Source: Thiomicrorhabdus sp965603495
Lineage (GTDB): Bacteria > Pseudomonadota > Gammaproteobacteria > Thiomicrospirales > Thiomicrospiraceae
Direction: 5' to 3'
NCBI GenBank assembly: GCA_965603495.1
Contig: CBFDDF010000004.1
Location: forward strand, 139,075-203,074
Length of the DNA stretch: 64,000 bases
In this document: piece after piece, positions 1 through 7,495 of the stretch
Layout: every line of letters begins with the position of its first letter
Numbering within the stretch: position 1 is the first letter of the stretch
Program-made: the position numbers and the translations under genes
The notes under the pieces: generated by a model
Seen by the model: only the letters and a program-made list of their open reading frames with translations
Told to the model about the DNA's origin: nothing
Databases searched by the model: none

Positions 1-34
1 CGCAGCCTTCATCGTTTAAACGTTTTAAGTTACG

Positions 35-871
35 CTAAAGTAACTCGATATACCCCTCTTTGTAAGTTGGATATTTGAATTCATAGCCCGTTGCTCTGAT
101 TTTGGCATTTGAGATACGTTTATTGCTACGCATCATGCGGGCATTTTCGGATGCTTCATTGTGTTCTACCTCTGGCATGCAGAGTTCCTCGGCCAGCCAT
201 TCATATACTTCGCACGACAGCGACGGTTGATTGTCTACCCCTACATAAAGTGATTCAACATCTTCTGGATGACTTTCATTTAGATTGAGTAGGTGTGTCA
301 GCATGCCTGCGCAATCGGCCGAGTGAATGCGATTACTCCAAACGTCTTCCATACAGTGTGCTTTACCAGCGCGGACTAAATCAATTAAATGCGTCCGGCC
401 AGGGCCGTAAATTCCACCAAAGCGAACGACGGTCGCTGGAAATTCACTCTCTAGAGCGATTGCTTCGCCTTCTAATATTCGTTTAGTTGAAAAGCTGGTG
501 TCATGCGTTGGGCTAGATTCACTGACCAATTCACCCTCGTTTTGTCCAAACACCGAAGAGCTCGAGATGAAAAACAGTCGCTTGATTGCCTGGCCTTGCA
601 AGGTGTGTAACAGATTTTTTAAGCCTGAAACATAGGCTTGGTAATAGGCAGAGTCTTTGAATTTACCTGCGGAGGCCATATAAAAAACATAATCAATCTT
701 CTTAGGAAGGTTATTGATTGTGCCGGTTAAATTAGCTTCGATGGGTACGATGCAGTCAGGTAAGGCATCAACGTTTCGGCGTAAGCCAAATACTTTATGT
801 CCTTGTTGAGTCAGTTCTGTGCCCAATAAACAGCCTACATCCCCGCAGCCTGCAATCAAAATGTTCGCCAT
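35..871 (-). CDS. NAD(P)-dependent SDR-family epimerase/oxidoreductase
   Basis: This 278-residue protein is an extended short-chain dehydrogenase of the YeeZ-like type. The N-terminus carries a dinucleotide-binding glycine motif (GCGDVG, residues 8-13) that ends the first beta strand of a Rossmann fold. The middle contains a strand with ISSSSVFG (near residue 102), the usual serine-rich active-site region of epimerases. A conserved VVRFGGIYGPGR segment (near 147) is typical of nucleotide-sugar epimerase relatives. I see no YxxxK at the usual place, so the catalytic chemistry is uncertain. A GGAG ribosome-binding site lies about eight bases upstream of the ATG. The substrate cannot be inferred; it is not in an obvious operon. 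Confidence 0.75.
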   Translation of the reverse strand: MANILIAGCGDVGCLLGTELTQQGHKVFGLRRNVDALPDCIVPIEANLTGTINNLPKKIDYVFYMASAGKFKDSAYYQAYVSGLKNLLHTLQGQAIKRLFFISSSSVFGQNEGELVSESSPTHDTSFSTKRILEGEAIALESEFPATVVRFGGIYGPGRTHLIDLVRAGKAHCMEDVWSNRIHSADCAGMLTHLLNLNESHPEDVESLYVGVDNQPSLSCEVYEWLAEELCMPEVEHNEASENARMMRSNKRISNAKIRATGYEFKYPTYKEGYIELL

Positions 872-1129
872 AACAATTTCTCCCTGTTTTGCCCATAGTA
901 AATCAAAATGACGAAATCAAAAAGCGAAATTAATGTCTAAAAATGAAATATTTTGTCAGGGGTTTGACCAGGCCTGGTAGGTTAAAGGGTGAGTGTTTAT
1001 TTTTATTTGTGTGCTGATAAAGATAAGGCTTGAATTACTGCGCCACAAAATGCGAAGTTCTTGGTGGGTGAGAGGACTCGAGAGGGATTTAGGTTAAGGA
1101 AGTGTTCTATTTTAGTTAAGTTTTAGGCA
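872..1129. other. Intergenic stretch with a dispersed palindrome
   Basis: No convincing gene is present between the minus-strand epimerase and the terminator of the first FadL gene. The only recognisable element is one exact copy of the 12-bp palindrome at 967-978. Confidence 0.5.
967..978. repeat. Dispersed palindrome copy (exact)
   Basis: Exact ACCAGGCCTGGT. This intergenic copy lies about 100 bp upstream of the epimerase start and about 150 bp beyond the FadL terminator. Confidence 0.85.
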
Positions 1130-1164
1130 ATAAAAAACCGCGATTGAATAAATCCAATCGCGGC
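1130..1164 (-). terminator. Rho-independent terminator of first FadL gene
   Basis: A 9-bp GC-rich stem (CCGCGATTG at 1138-1146 with CAATCGCGG at 1155-1163) is followed on the minus strand by a run of six T. A T-run also follows on the plus strand, so it could work in both directions. Confidence 0.85.
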
Positions 1165-1211
1165 TCTTTTTTTTTGGTGTTACTAACTAATTCTTTTAAA
1201 TGACTTAAGAG

Positions 1212-2444
1212 CTAGAAGTTGTAACGGACAGATACTGTGTAAGCAGTTTGAGAGTGCTTAGTAGTTGTGTTACCCATGCCTAAAGCAGTCAAATCAGCAG
1301 TTGTTTTAACTTCTGGTGCGATAACCACAGCCGCATCAATAGAAACTGTTTTAGTTAAGTTATAACCGCCACCGAATGAGAAATGCTGCTCAGTCGTTGC
1401 AGGGAAGAATATATTGTTGAACATGTTCAAAGTAGCCCCTGCTGTAGTAGTGCCATCTTGTTCTTTAATTGGGTTATCTGCTGCGTTATAACCAGCACCT
1501 AACCAGTAGCCGTTGCCTTGGTATTTAGCACCAACAGCGATGACATTTTGATCTTCCCAACCAAAGTCGCCATAGCCAGTAGCATCAGCCCATTTGATCT
1601 GTTTAAAATCAGCCGTTAGAGTAATATTGTCCATCTGGTATGCAATACCCGCTTTAAGCTCTGCAGGTTGTTCAAGCTTGTCAGAGAATGCAGCAGGAAT
1701 GTAGCCTACAAATGGTGTTGATGCGACAGATAGTTGGTTGTCATATTTCATGCTGATTGCAGAAGTATAGCTGGCGGCAACGGTCAAGTCTTTATCGATA
1801 TCGAAATAACCACCTAGGCTGAAGCCCATTCCGAGGTCAGAAGCTGCACCACTGCCAATCTTTCCAGCCCCAAGCGGTGCACCATTATAGTTGATATCTA
1901 AAGCGCCATACTGAATGATAGGAGAGAAGCCAATCCCGAAGTTATCTTCATTATAAGCAAGGGTCGGTACAAAACGCATGATTTGCAGATTAGATTGCGC
2001 TTCAAACTGATTATATGCTCCCACGCCTACAGCAACTTCATTTGCAGAATAATCAACGCCCATACCTGAAGTACCATACATGCCGATACCGAATGTTAGC
2101 GTGTCGTTAATGCGACTTGCCAGAGATACTGACGGAATAACAAAAGTATCTGCTGTGCTATCGGAAAAAGTTTGTGAAGAATCGGTTACACCATCGTTGC
2201 TAACGTTAGGCAGGAATAAAGTTCCACCAAATGAGAATTCAGAGCCTTTTGCTTTACCAATCATTGCCGGGTTAATGATAAGGTTTTCAGCACCATAGTA
2301 TGCAGCAACACCTGTACCACCCATTGCAGAGGACTGTGCGCCAACACCTGTCATGTTTGTACCGTTGGTTGCCAATGCAGATGATGCACAGATGGTTGTG
2401 GATACAGCTAACGCCAATCTTGTTTTGTTCATTTTGAGTCTCAT
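1212..2444 (-). CDS. FadL/OmpP1-family outer membrane channel, copy 1
   Basis: This 410-residue protein is a predicted outer-membrane beta-barrel of the FadL/OmpP1/TodX family, which takes up hydrophobic compounds. It has a Sec signal peptide ending in ASSALA, followed by the family's N-terminal TNGTNMTGVGAQSSAMGG segment that forms the plug region. The C-terminus, VSVRYNF, ends in the aromatic residue needed for BAM recognition. The barrel region from about residue 84 almost to the C-terminus is identical to the neighbouring copy 2; differences are confined to the signal peptide, the early plug region and the last few residues. A second ATG twelve bases in (2432), preceded by TGAGA, may be the true start. 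The substrate is unknown. Confidence 0.85.
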   Translation of the reverse strand: MRLKMNKTRLALAVSTTICASSALATNGTNMTGVGAQSSAMGGTGVAAYYGAENLIINPAMIGKAKGSEFSFGGTLFLPNVSNDGVTDSSQTFSDSTADTFVIPSVSLASRINDTLTFGIGMYGTSGMGVDYSANEVAVGVGAYNQFEAQSNLQIMRFVPTLAYNEDNFGIGFSPIIQYGALDINYNGAPLGAGKIGSGAASDLGMGFSLGGYFDIDKDLTVAASYTSAISMKYDNQLSVASTPFVGYIPAAFSDKLEQPAELKAGIAYQMDNITLTADFKQIKWADATGYGDFGWEDQNVIAVGAKYQGNGYWLGAGYNAADNPIKEQDGTTTAGATLNMFNNIFFPATTEQHFSFGGGYNLTKTVSIDAAVVIAPEVKTTADLTALGMGNTTTKHSQTAYTVSVRYNF

Positions 2445-2545
2445 TTTGGTTTCTAAAGGCTAGGTGTTTTTTGCCTAAAAAATTTCTGGTTGTAGGCTTT
2501 TTATATAAGATTATTACCAATTACTAATTTGGTTTTATTTTGGGC

Positions 2546-2590
2546 ACTACTATGCGTTATTGAAATAGATTTTGACAATCAAATAATTTG
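2546..2590 (-). promoter_or_regulatory. Probable promoter block of FadL copy 1
   Basis: The block shares ACTACTATGC and AATCAAATAA with the block upstream of copy 2 (4050-4094), at about the same distance (roughly 100 bp) from the start codon. On the minus strand it can be read as TTGTCA, a spacer and CATAGT. Conservation between otherwise diverged upstream regions is the main support. Confidence 0.4.
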
Positions 2591-2658
2591 ATGCAATCCA
2601 AAGTGAATCAGTTATTTGCGGTGGGTTAGGCTGGATAAAGGAGGAGAAATGAGGGGCA

Positions 2659-2692
2659 ATAAAAAACCGCGAGAGAATAAATCCAATCGCGG
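2659..2692 (-). terminator. Terminator of second FadL gene
   Basis: CCGCGA (2667-2672) pairs with TCGCGG (2687-2692) and is followed on the minus strand by six T. It is plainly a duplicated and decayed version of the terminator at 1130-1164: the loop and right arm are conserved and three left-arm bases have changed, weakening the stem. Confidence 0.7.
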
Positions 2693-2732
2693 TTCACTTT
2701 TCAGCTAAATAGATCTAAATGTTATTAACAGA

Positions 2733-3953
2733 TTAGAACTTGTAGCTTGCAGAAACAGTGTAAGCAGTTTGAGAGTGCTTAGTAGTTGTGTTACCCATGC
2801 CTAAAGCAGTCAAATCAGCAGTTGTTTTAACTTCTGGTGCGATAACCACAGCCGCATCAATAGAAACTGTTTTAGTTAAGTTATAACCGCCACCGAATGA
2901 GAAATGCTGCTCAGTCGTTGCAGGGAAGAATATATTGTTGAACATGTTCAAAGTAGCCCCTGCTGTAGTAGTGCCATCTTGTTCTTTAATTGGGTTATCT
3001 GCTGCGTTATAACCAGCACCTAACCAGTAGCCGTTGCCTTGGTATTTAGCACCAACAGCGATGACATTTTGATCTTCCCAACCAAAGTCGCCATAGCCAG
3101 TAGCATCAGCCCATTTGATCTGTTTAAAATCAGCCGTTAGAGTAATATTGTCCATCTGGTATGCAATACCCGCTTTAAGCTCTGCAGGTTGTTCAAGCTT
3201 GTCAGAGAATGCAGCAGGAATGTAGCCTACAAATGGTGTTGATGCGACAGATAGTTGGTTGTCATATTTCATGCTGATTGCAGAAGTATAGCTGGCGGCA
3301 ACGGTCAAGTCTTTATCGATATCGAAATAACCACCTAGGCTGAAGCCCATTCCGAGGTCAGAAGCTGCACCACTGCCAATCTTTCCAGCCCCAAGCGGTG
3401 CACCATTATAGTTGATATCTAAAGCGCCATACTGAATGATAGGAGAGAAGCCAATCCCGAAGTTATCTTCATTATAAGCAAGGGTCGGTACAAAACGCAT
3501 GATTTGCAGATTAGATTGCGCTTCAAACTGATTATATGCTCCCACGCCTACAGCAACTTCATTTGCAGAATAATCAACGCCCATACCTGAAGTACCATAC
3601 ATGCCGATACCGAATGTTAGCGTGTCGTTAATGCGACTTGCCAGAGATACTGACGGAATAACAAAAGTATCTGCTGTGCTATCGGAAAAAGTTTGTGAAG
3701 AATCGGTTACACCATCATTGCTAACGTTAGGAAGGAATAAAGTTCCACCAAATGAGAATTCAGTGCCTTTTATCTTACCGATCATACCTGGGTTTACAAC
3801 AACGTTTTCAGCACCGTAAAATGCTGCAACGCCAGTTCCACCCATTGCAGAAGACTGTGCGCCAACGCCAGTCATGTTTGTTCCGTTTGTTGCCATTGCT
3901 GATGAAGCAAAGATGGTTGCTGAAACAGCTAGAGCTACTTTAGTCATTTTCAT
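2733..3953 (-). CDS. FadL/OmpP1-family outer membrane channel, copy 2
   Basis: This is a 406-residue paralogue of the downstream FadL gene. I chose the ATG at 3953 because it gives a clean signal peptide (MKMTKVALAVSATIFASSAMA) with GAGAG upstream; the longer reading frame to 4061 would run into the presumed promoter. The mature N-terminus TNGTNMTGVGAQSSAMGG is typical of the family. Bases 2758-3716 appear identical, by eye, to 1237-2195 of copy 1, so most of the barrel is the same protein. The upstream regions and signal peptides differ more. That pattern suggests an older tandem duplication later homogenised by gene conversion. Each copy has its own promoter block and terminator. Confidence 0.85.
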   Translation of the reverse strand: MKMTKVALAVSATIFASSAMATNGTNMTGVGAQSSAMGGTGVAAFYGAENVVVNPGMIGKIKGTEFSFGGTLFLPNVSNDGVTDSSQTFSDSTADTFVIPSVSLASRINDTLTFGIGMYGTSGMGVDYSANEVAVGVGAYNQFEAQSNLQIMRFVPTLAYNEDNFGIGFSPIIQYGALDINYNGAPLGAGKIGSGAASDLGMGFSLGGYFDIDKDLTVAASYTSAISMKYDNQLSVASTPFVGYIPAAFSDKLEQPAELKAGIAYQMDNITLTADFKQIKWADATGYGDFGWEDQNVIAVGAKYQGNGYWLGAGYNAADNPIKEQDGTTTAGATLNMFNNIFFPATTEQHFSFGGGYNLTKTVSIDAAVVIAPEVKTTADLTALGMGNTTTKHSQTAYTVSASYKF

Positions 3954-4049
3954 TTTATTTATTACTCTCTTTATTTTAAAAAGCCTTTGATTTTTTAACA
4001 AAGGTCTTTGAATGTGGTTGCAGACTTCCCATCTACATTGAGTTCGAGG

Positions 4050-4094
4050 ACTACTATGCATTAGAAAATTCTAATTTGGTAATCAAATAAATTA
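4050..4094 (-). promoter_or_regulatory. Probable promoter block of FadL copy 2
   Basis: Counterpart of 2546-2590 with the shared ACTACTATGC and AATCAAATAA segments. It starts about 100 bp upstream of the chosen start codon. The rest of 4095-4381 is AT-rich and holds nothing I recognise. Confidence 0.4.
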
Positions 4095-4385
4095 AATCCT
4101 GGATAAGAAAAAATGATACATAGCGCTAGTGATTATTCGTACTTATTGGCTCATAAGCCAAGCTATCTTCTATGGGTGGTTTGTTTTGGCTAACTTGTTG
4201 AAAACAAAGCTTTTAGTTAGTTTGTTTTATCGGGCGATACAATGTGTTAATACTTTTTTTTATCAGAGCTTCTAGTACGCTGAATATTTTATAATTTATA
4301 TGTGTCCATATAATTTATTTATAAGAAGCTATAAGTGTCATTAGGGGAGTGGAACTTTTCAAAGTTAGCGAAAATATGTAATAAA

Positions 4386-4420
4386 AAAGCCGCGAGCTGA
4401 TTAGATCATCTCGCGGCTTT
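4386..4420 (-). terminator. Terminator of DUF302 lipoprotein gene
   Basis: AAGCCGCGAG (4387-4396) pairs perfectly with CTCGCGGCTT (4410-4419), with a T-run on the minus strand. A degenerate palindrome copy (4428-4439, two mismatches) and an exact copy (4450-4461) lie between it and the stop codon. Confidence 0.85.
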
Positions 4421-4449
4421 GAGTTTCACCAGGCTAGGTCAACTCAATG

Positions 4450-4461
4450 ACCAGGCCTGGT
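4450..4461. repeat. Dispersed palindrome copy (exact)
   Basis: Exact ACCAGGCCTGGT between the stop codon of the DUF302 gene and its terminator, so it lies inside the 3' untranslated region. Confidence 0.85.
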
Positions 4462-4481
4462 AACTTTAAAAAGTAGCTGGC

Positions 4482-5051
4482 TTAGAATGCGCCAGTTTTA
4501 CCTTTTTGTAGCATTTCCCACATAGTGTTACGAACTTGCATAGTCGCTTCTAGCAATTCAGGAGGCATTTTCTTACCCATTTTGATTGCCATATCCATGT
4601 TCATTGTATAGATATGTAGACCATCAGGTTCACCAACGATGTTTACACGACAAGGAAGGAATCCAGCCATTGCAGGAGAGAAGTCAGTCATTTTACGTGC
4701 TGTTTCTGGGTTACAGAAAGACATAACGTGAATGACGTCAGATTCGATACCACGTGCTATAAGTTCTTCAGAAAGTGGTAACTCACCAACGTTCTTAAGG
4801 TTGTTGTTAGTACCTACAGAGTTGATTGCATCCATAACGTCTTCAAGCGAAACGCCTTCGTCTACTTTAACTTCCCACATAGTAGCATCCGCGATATCGC
4901 CTTCTGACTCAACCCACTTGTCCCAGATAGTCATGAACGTCTCACCAGCACCATCATTTAGGTTACCAATTGCGTTGATTGTTCCACAACCAGAAAGAGT
5001 TGTTACTGCTGCAGCAAGAATACCTGCTTTGAATAAGTTTGCTAATTTCAT
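4482..5051 (-). CDS. DUF302-domain lipoprotein
   Basis: This is a 189-residue predicted lipoprotein: a short basic start, a hydrophobic stretch and a lipobox LSGC near residue 21. I chose the ATG at 5051 because GGAG sits six bases upstream; an in-frame ATG at 5096 has no comparable site. The mature part matches the DUF302 type, a small compact domain of unknown function, with an FLPCRVNIV strand and an alpha-helical end. Cysteines occur in SFCNPE and LPCRV. It follows the FadL genes on the same strand but has its own terminator and upstream gap. The function is unknown. Confidence 0.75.
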   Translation of the reverse strand: MKLANLFKAGILAAAVTTLSGCGTINAIGNLNDGAGETFMTIWDKWVESEGDIADATMWEVKVDEGVSLEDVMDAINSVGTNNNLKNVGELPLSEELIARGIESDVIHVMSFCNPETARKMTDFSPAMAGFLPCRVNIVGEPDGLHIYTMNMDMAIKMGKKMPPELLEATMQVRNTMWEMLQKGKTGAF

Positions 5052-5189
5052 TTTGTTCTCCGTTGAATATGAGGTGTTTCTTTGTTTACGCATCATAGAT
5101 TAATGATTATGGGGTGAAATGCAATTTGATTTTTTTTGGTGGTTAATAATATTTATTTATTAAGAAATGCTAATACGCTAATATTAATT

Positions 5190-6332
5190 TTACGTATTGA
5201 CGCTAAACCCCAGTGTTCTTAGGAGGTTATTGACATTGTCGTCGTTCGTTTCATGTGCTGAGTGACAATGCCATTCTCGGTAAATAGGAAAATTACGTCG
5301 ATAAAACTCATATTTATTATGAACCTCAGTCATGGAATCGGCACGAATGGCTGCATCATCTTGGTGTGAATCGTGGGTTTTCTTAAAAACCCCATTTAGA
5401 ATAGTTTGTGTTGAACCCTGTTCAGAAATAATGATTTCAGGCGGAGCGCTTGGCAGTTCTTTTTTCCAGGCTTGCTGTTCAGGAGCTTTCCAGAATTCAC
5501 AAAGCGTTTGATAGACCATTTCACTGCCTGCCACTTTAGCCTCTAATGAGTGGCCTGCAATGTGAGGCGTTGCTAAGTAGGCCGTCTTATACAGGGGTTC
5601 TGAAATATTAGGTTCATTTTCCCAACAATCAATCACATTGGCAAGTGTGGGGGTTTTGCACCAGGCGGCCTCGTTGATAATGCCACCCCGCGCTGCATTG
5701 ATAATGATTTGATGCGGCAAGATTTTCGCTAAGCGTTCAGCAGAGAGCAGGTCTAGAGTTGCATCTTGTCCGCTCAGGGTGAGTGGCGTATGAAATGTGA
5801 TGATGTCCGCTTTAAGGCAGGTTTCTAAATCTACAAAAATGTCTTGCTGGTTTTCTATAGCATGTTGGCGCTGTCTTGGTGGATCGTTTAATAAACATGT
5901 AATGCCTAATATTGTCGCTTTTTCATAAACTAGACTGCCGACGTGGCCGACTCCGATAATGCCTAAAGTTTTTTGAGTCAAATCAAACTGTTTGGTTTCT
6001 GCGAGATCAAACAAAGCGCTGATTATAAATTCAGCCACGGAGTTGGCGTTACAGCCTTGTGCGGAATAGAATTCAATTCCATTGTTTTTTAAGTAGGTCT
6101 GGTCAATATGGTCTAGTCCGACCACGGTGCTGCCAACGAATTGAACGGAACTGCCCTCAAGCAATTCGGCATTCACTTGTGTTCTCGAGCGAACAATTAA
6201 CGCATCTGCATGTTTGACGGATATTGCATCAATATCTTTACCAGGCAGTGTCACCACCTCTCCAAGATGAGAGAAAATGGCTTTAGCGTAGGGAATAGCA
6301 TCATCGATGATGATTGTTTTTTGTTTTGTCAT
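5190..6332 (-). CDS. pdxB: Erythronate-4-phosphate dehydrogenase
   Basis: PdxB oxidises 4-phospho-D-erythronate in the DXP-dependent route to pyridoxal phosphate. The 380-residue length fits the family. It is a D-isomer-specific 2-hydroxyacid dehydrogenase with the NAD-binding motif GIIGVGHVG (near residue 123). The catalytic Arg is in NAARGGI, the Glu in CWENEP and the His in ATPHIAGHS. The C-terminal extension after the catalytic core is the PdxB dimerisation domain that separates it from SerA and GhrA. It stands alone; the ribosome-binding site is weak. Confidence 0.9.
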   Translation of the reverse strand: MTKQKTIIIDDAIPYAKAIFSHLGEVVTLPGKDIDAISVKHADALIVRSRTQVNAELLEGSSVQFVGSTVVGLDHIDQTYLKNNGIEFYSAQGCNANSVAEFIISALFDLAETKQFDLTQKTLGIIGVGHVGSLVYEKATILGITCLLNDPPRQRQHAIENQQDIFVDLETCLKADIITFHTPLTLSGQDATLDLLSAERLAKILPHQIIINAARGGIINEAAWCKTPTLANVIDCWENEPNISEPLYKTAYLATPHIAGHSLEAKVAGSEMVYQTLCEFWKAPEQQAWKKELPSAPPEIIISEQGSTQTILNGVFKKTHDSHQDDAAIRADSMTEVHNKYEFYRRNFPIYREWHCHSAHETNDDNVNNLLRTLGFSVNT

Positions 6333-6532
6333 TGTGAGCGGATCTTTATAGAGACTGTTGAGTAATTCCCTACAATACGGTTCAAGTTTTGTTTTGTAAA
6401 TAGTTAAATAGTATGGGTTCTGATTATTGAGTACATATAATAGGCGTCATGTAGAAAGCTCGGCTATGTTAAATTTTGTCCAGGCCGTCGTGAGTTTAAT
6501 AACGCTTGTCGTTAAGAGAGAGAGGAATTTGT

Positions 6533-7180
6533 TTGAATACAAAATCAGTCACAGAGTTAATTTCTAGCCAAAATGGACTAATCGAGGTGCGTTATAAGGG
6601 GCTGCCATCTGAAAGTGGGGGTAGTCATAAACCAGTCAAGTTGGTTGTTCTGAGTCATCCGCATCCCTTGTATGGTGGAACGATGAGTAATAAGGTTGTC
6701 ACCACTATGGAGCGTGCTTTTCATGCATTAGGGTATGTGACGGTAGCTTACAATTTTAGAGGCGTGGGCAAAAGTGAGGGGGAACATGATCATGGAATGG
6801 GCGAGCAAGACGATTTAGTTCAGGTCGTTGAGTGGGCAAGAGTGCGCTTTAAGAGCACGCATTTAACCTTGGCTGGATTTTCGTTCGGTAGTTATGTGGC
6901 ATTAAAAGCCTATAAGACATTTAATAACGTACTTAGCGTAGATGCTTTGTGTACGGTTGCACCACCGGTTGGTTTGTATGACTTTTCTGAAATTCATCCT
7001 GTGAAAGTGCCTTGGTCGTTAATTCAGGGAGGTAAAGACGAGGTTGTTTCAGCGCCTGAAATTTTGCAATGGGCAATGGCTGATGAGTTGCAGCCAGATG
7101 TTTATTGGCGGGCAGAGGCGAGCCACTTTTTACATGGTGAATTAATCTGGCTGAAAAATATCATTCTGCTCGCCTATTAA
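6533..7180 (+). CDS. Alpha/beta hydrolase (COG2945-like)
   Basis: This 215-residue cytoplasmic hydrolase has the nucleophile elbow GFSFG, the expected Asp in GGKDEVV and the His in ASHFLHGEL, so the catalytic triad is complete. The N-terminal SHPHPLYGGTM and the NFRGVGKSEG oxyanion-side motif are typical of the small COG2945-type alpha/beta hydrolases. I chose the TTG at 6533 because GAGAGAGGA ends seven bases upstream; a TTG at 6506 is in frame but lacks a site. The natural substrate is unknown. The terminator at 7413 may end its transcript, although a promoter lies in between. Confidence 0.8.
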   Translation: MNTKSVTELISSQNGLIEVRYKGLPSESGGSHKPVKLVVLSHPHPLYGGTMSNKVVTTMERAFHALGYVTVAYNFRGVGKSEGEHDHGMGEQDDLVQVVEWARVRFKSTHLTLAGFSFGSYVALKAYKTFNNVLSVDALCTVAPPVGLYDFSEIHPVKVPWSLIQGGKDEVVSAPEILQWAMADELQPDVYWRAEASHFLHGELIWLKNIILLAY

Positions 7181-7263
7181 GGTGTTAAGTGTCGTCTTAA
7201 ATAGGTTTTTTGAAGAATAATAAAATTGTGATATTAAAATAGAAGATATAAGTTTTGCTTATA

Positions 7264-7291
7264 TTGATATTTACTTACAAATACTTATAAT
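7264..7291 (+). promoter_or_regulatory. Strong sigma-70-like promoter upstream of RND operon
   Basis: TTGATA (7264-7269), a 16-bp spacer and TATAAT (7286-7291). Transcription would start near 7298. That is about 200 bp before the TolC-like gene and upstream of both the inverted repeat and the terminator. Confidence 0.6.
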
Positions 7292-7347
7292 GGCCAATAT
7301 TAGAAAATTCTTATATGCTAATAAGCTTGTATTCTAGCAAGGTTGTG

Positions 7348-7387
7348 GCTAATCTTATTGAAGTTTATGATTGATAATAAGGTTAGC
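7348..7387 (+). other. Inverted repeat in leader of RND operon
   Basis: GCTAATCTTATT (7348-7359) and AATAAGGTTAGC (7376-7387) pair over 12 bp with a single G-T pair and a 16-nt loop. It lies between the promoter and the terminator. It could be an RNA hairpin in a leader or small RNA, or a DNA operator. Confidence 0.5.
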
Positions 7388-7412
7388 TTATTCGCGGGGT
7401 TTTATCGTAGAT

Positions 7413-7438
7413 AAAAGGAGTGTAATAGCTCCTTTTTT
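7413..7438 (+). terminator. Intrinsic terminator between promoter and TolC-like gene
   Basis: AAAAGGAG and CTCCTTTT form an 8-bp stem around TGTAATAG, followed by further T residues. Its position, 58 bp before the start codon and about 120 bp after the promoter, allows either an attenuator role or the 3' end of a small RNA. Confidence 0.7.
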
Positions 7439-7495
7439 GTGTGATTTTACTCCCCTTGTTTACGGCTTGCTTGAGTCAGGTTCTTTGGAGTGAAA

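Noticed and set aside
3954..4061. N-terminal extension of FadL copy 2
   Set aside because: The extension contains no signal peptide and runs into the presumed promoter; the internal ATG gives a normal signal peptide.
7181..7495. Known riboswitch class upstream of the TolC-like gene
   Set aside because: I looked for guanidine-type conserved motifs (ACGR loops, ykkC core) and did not find them.
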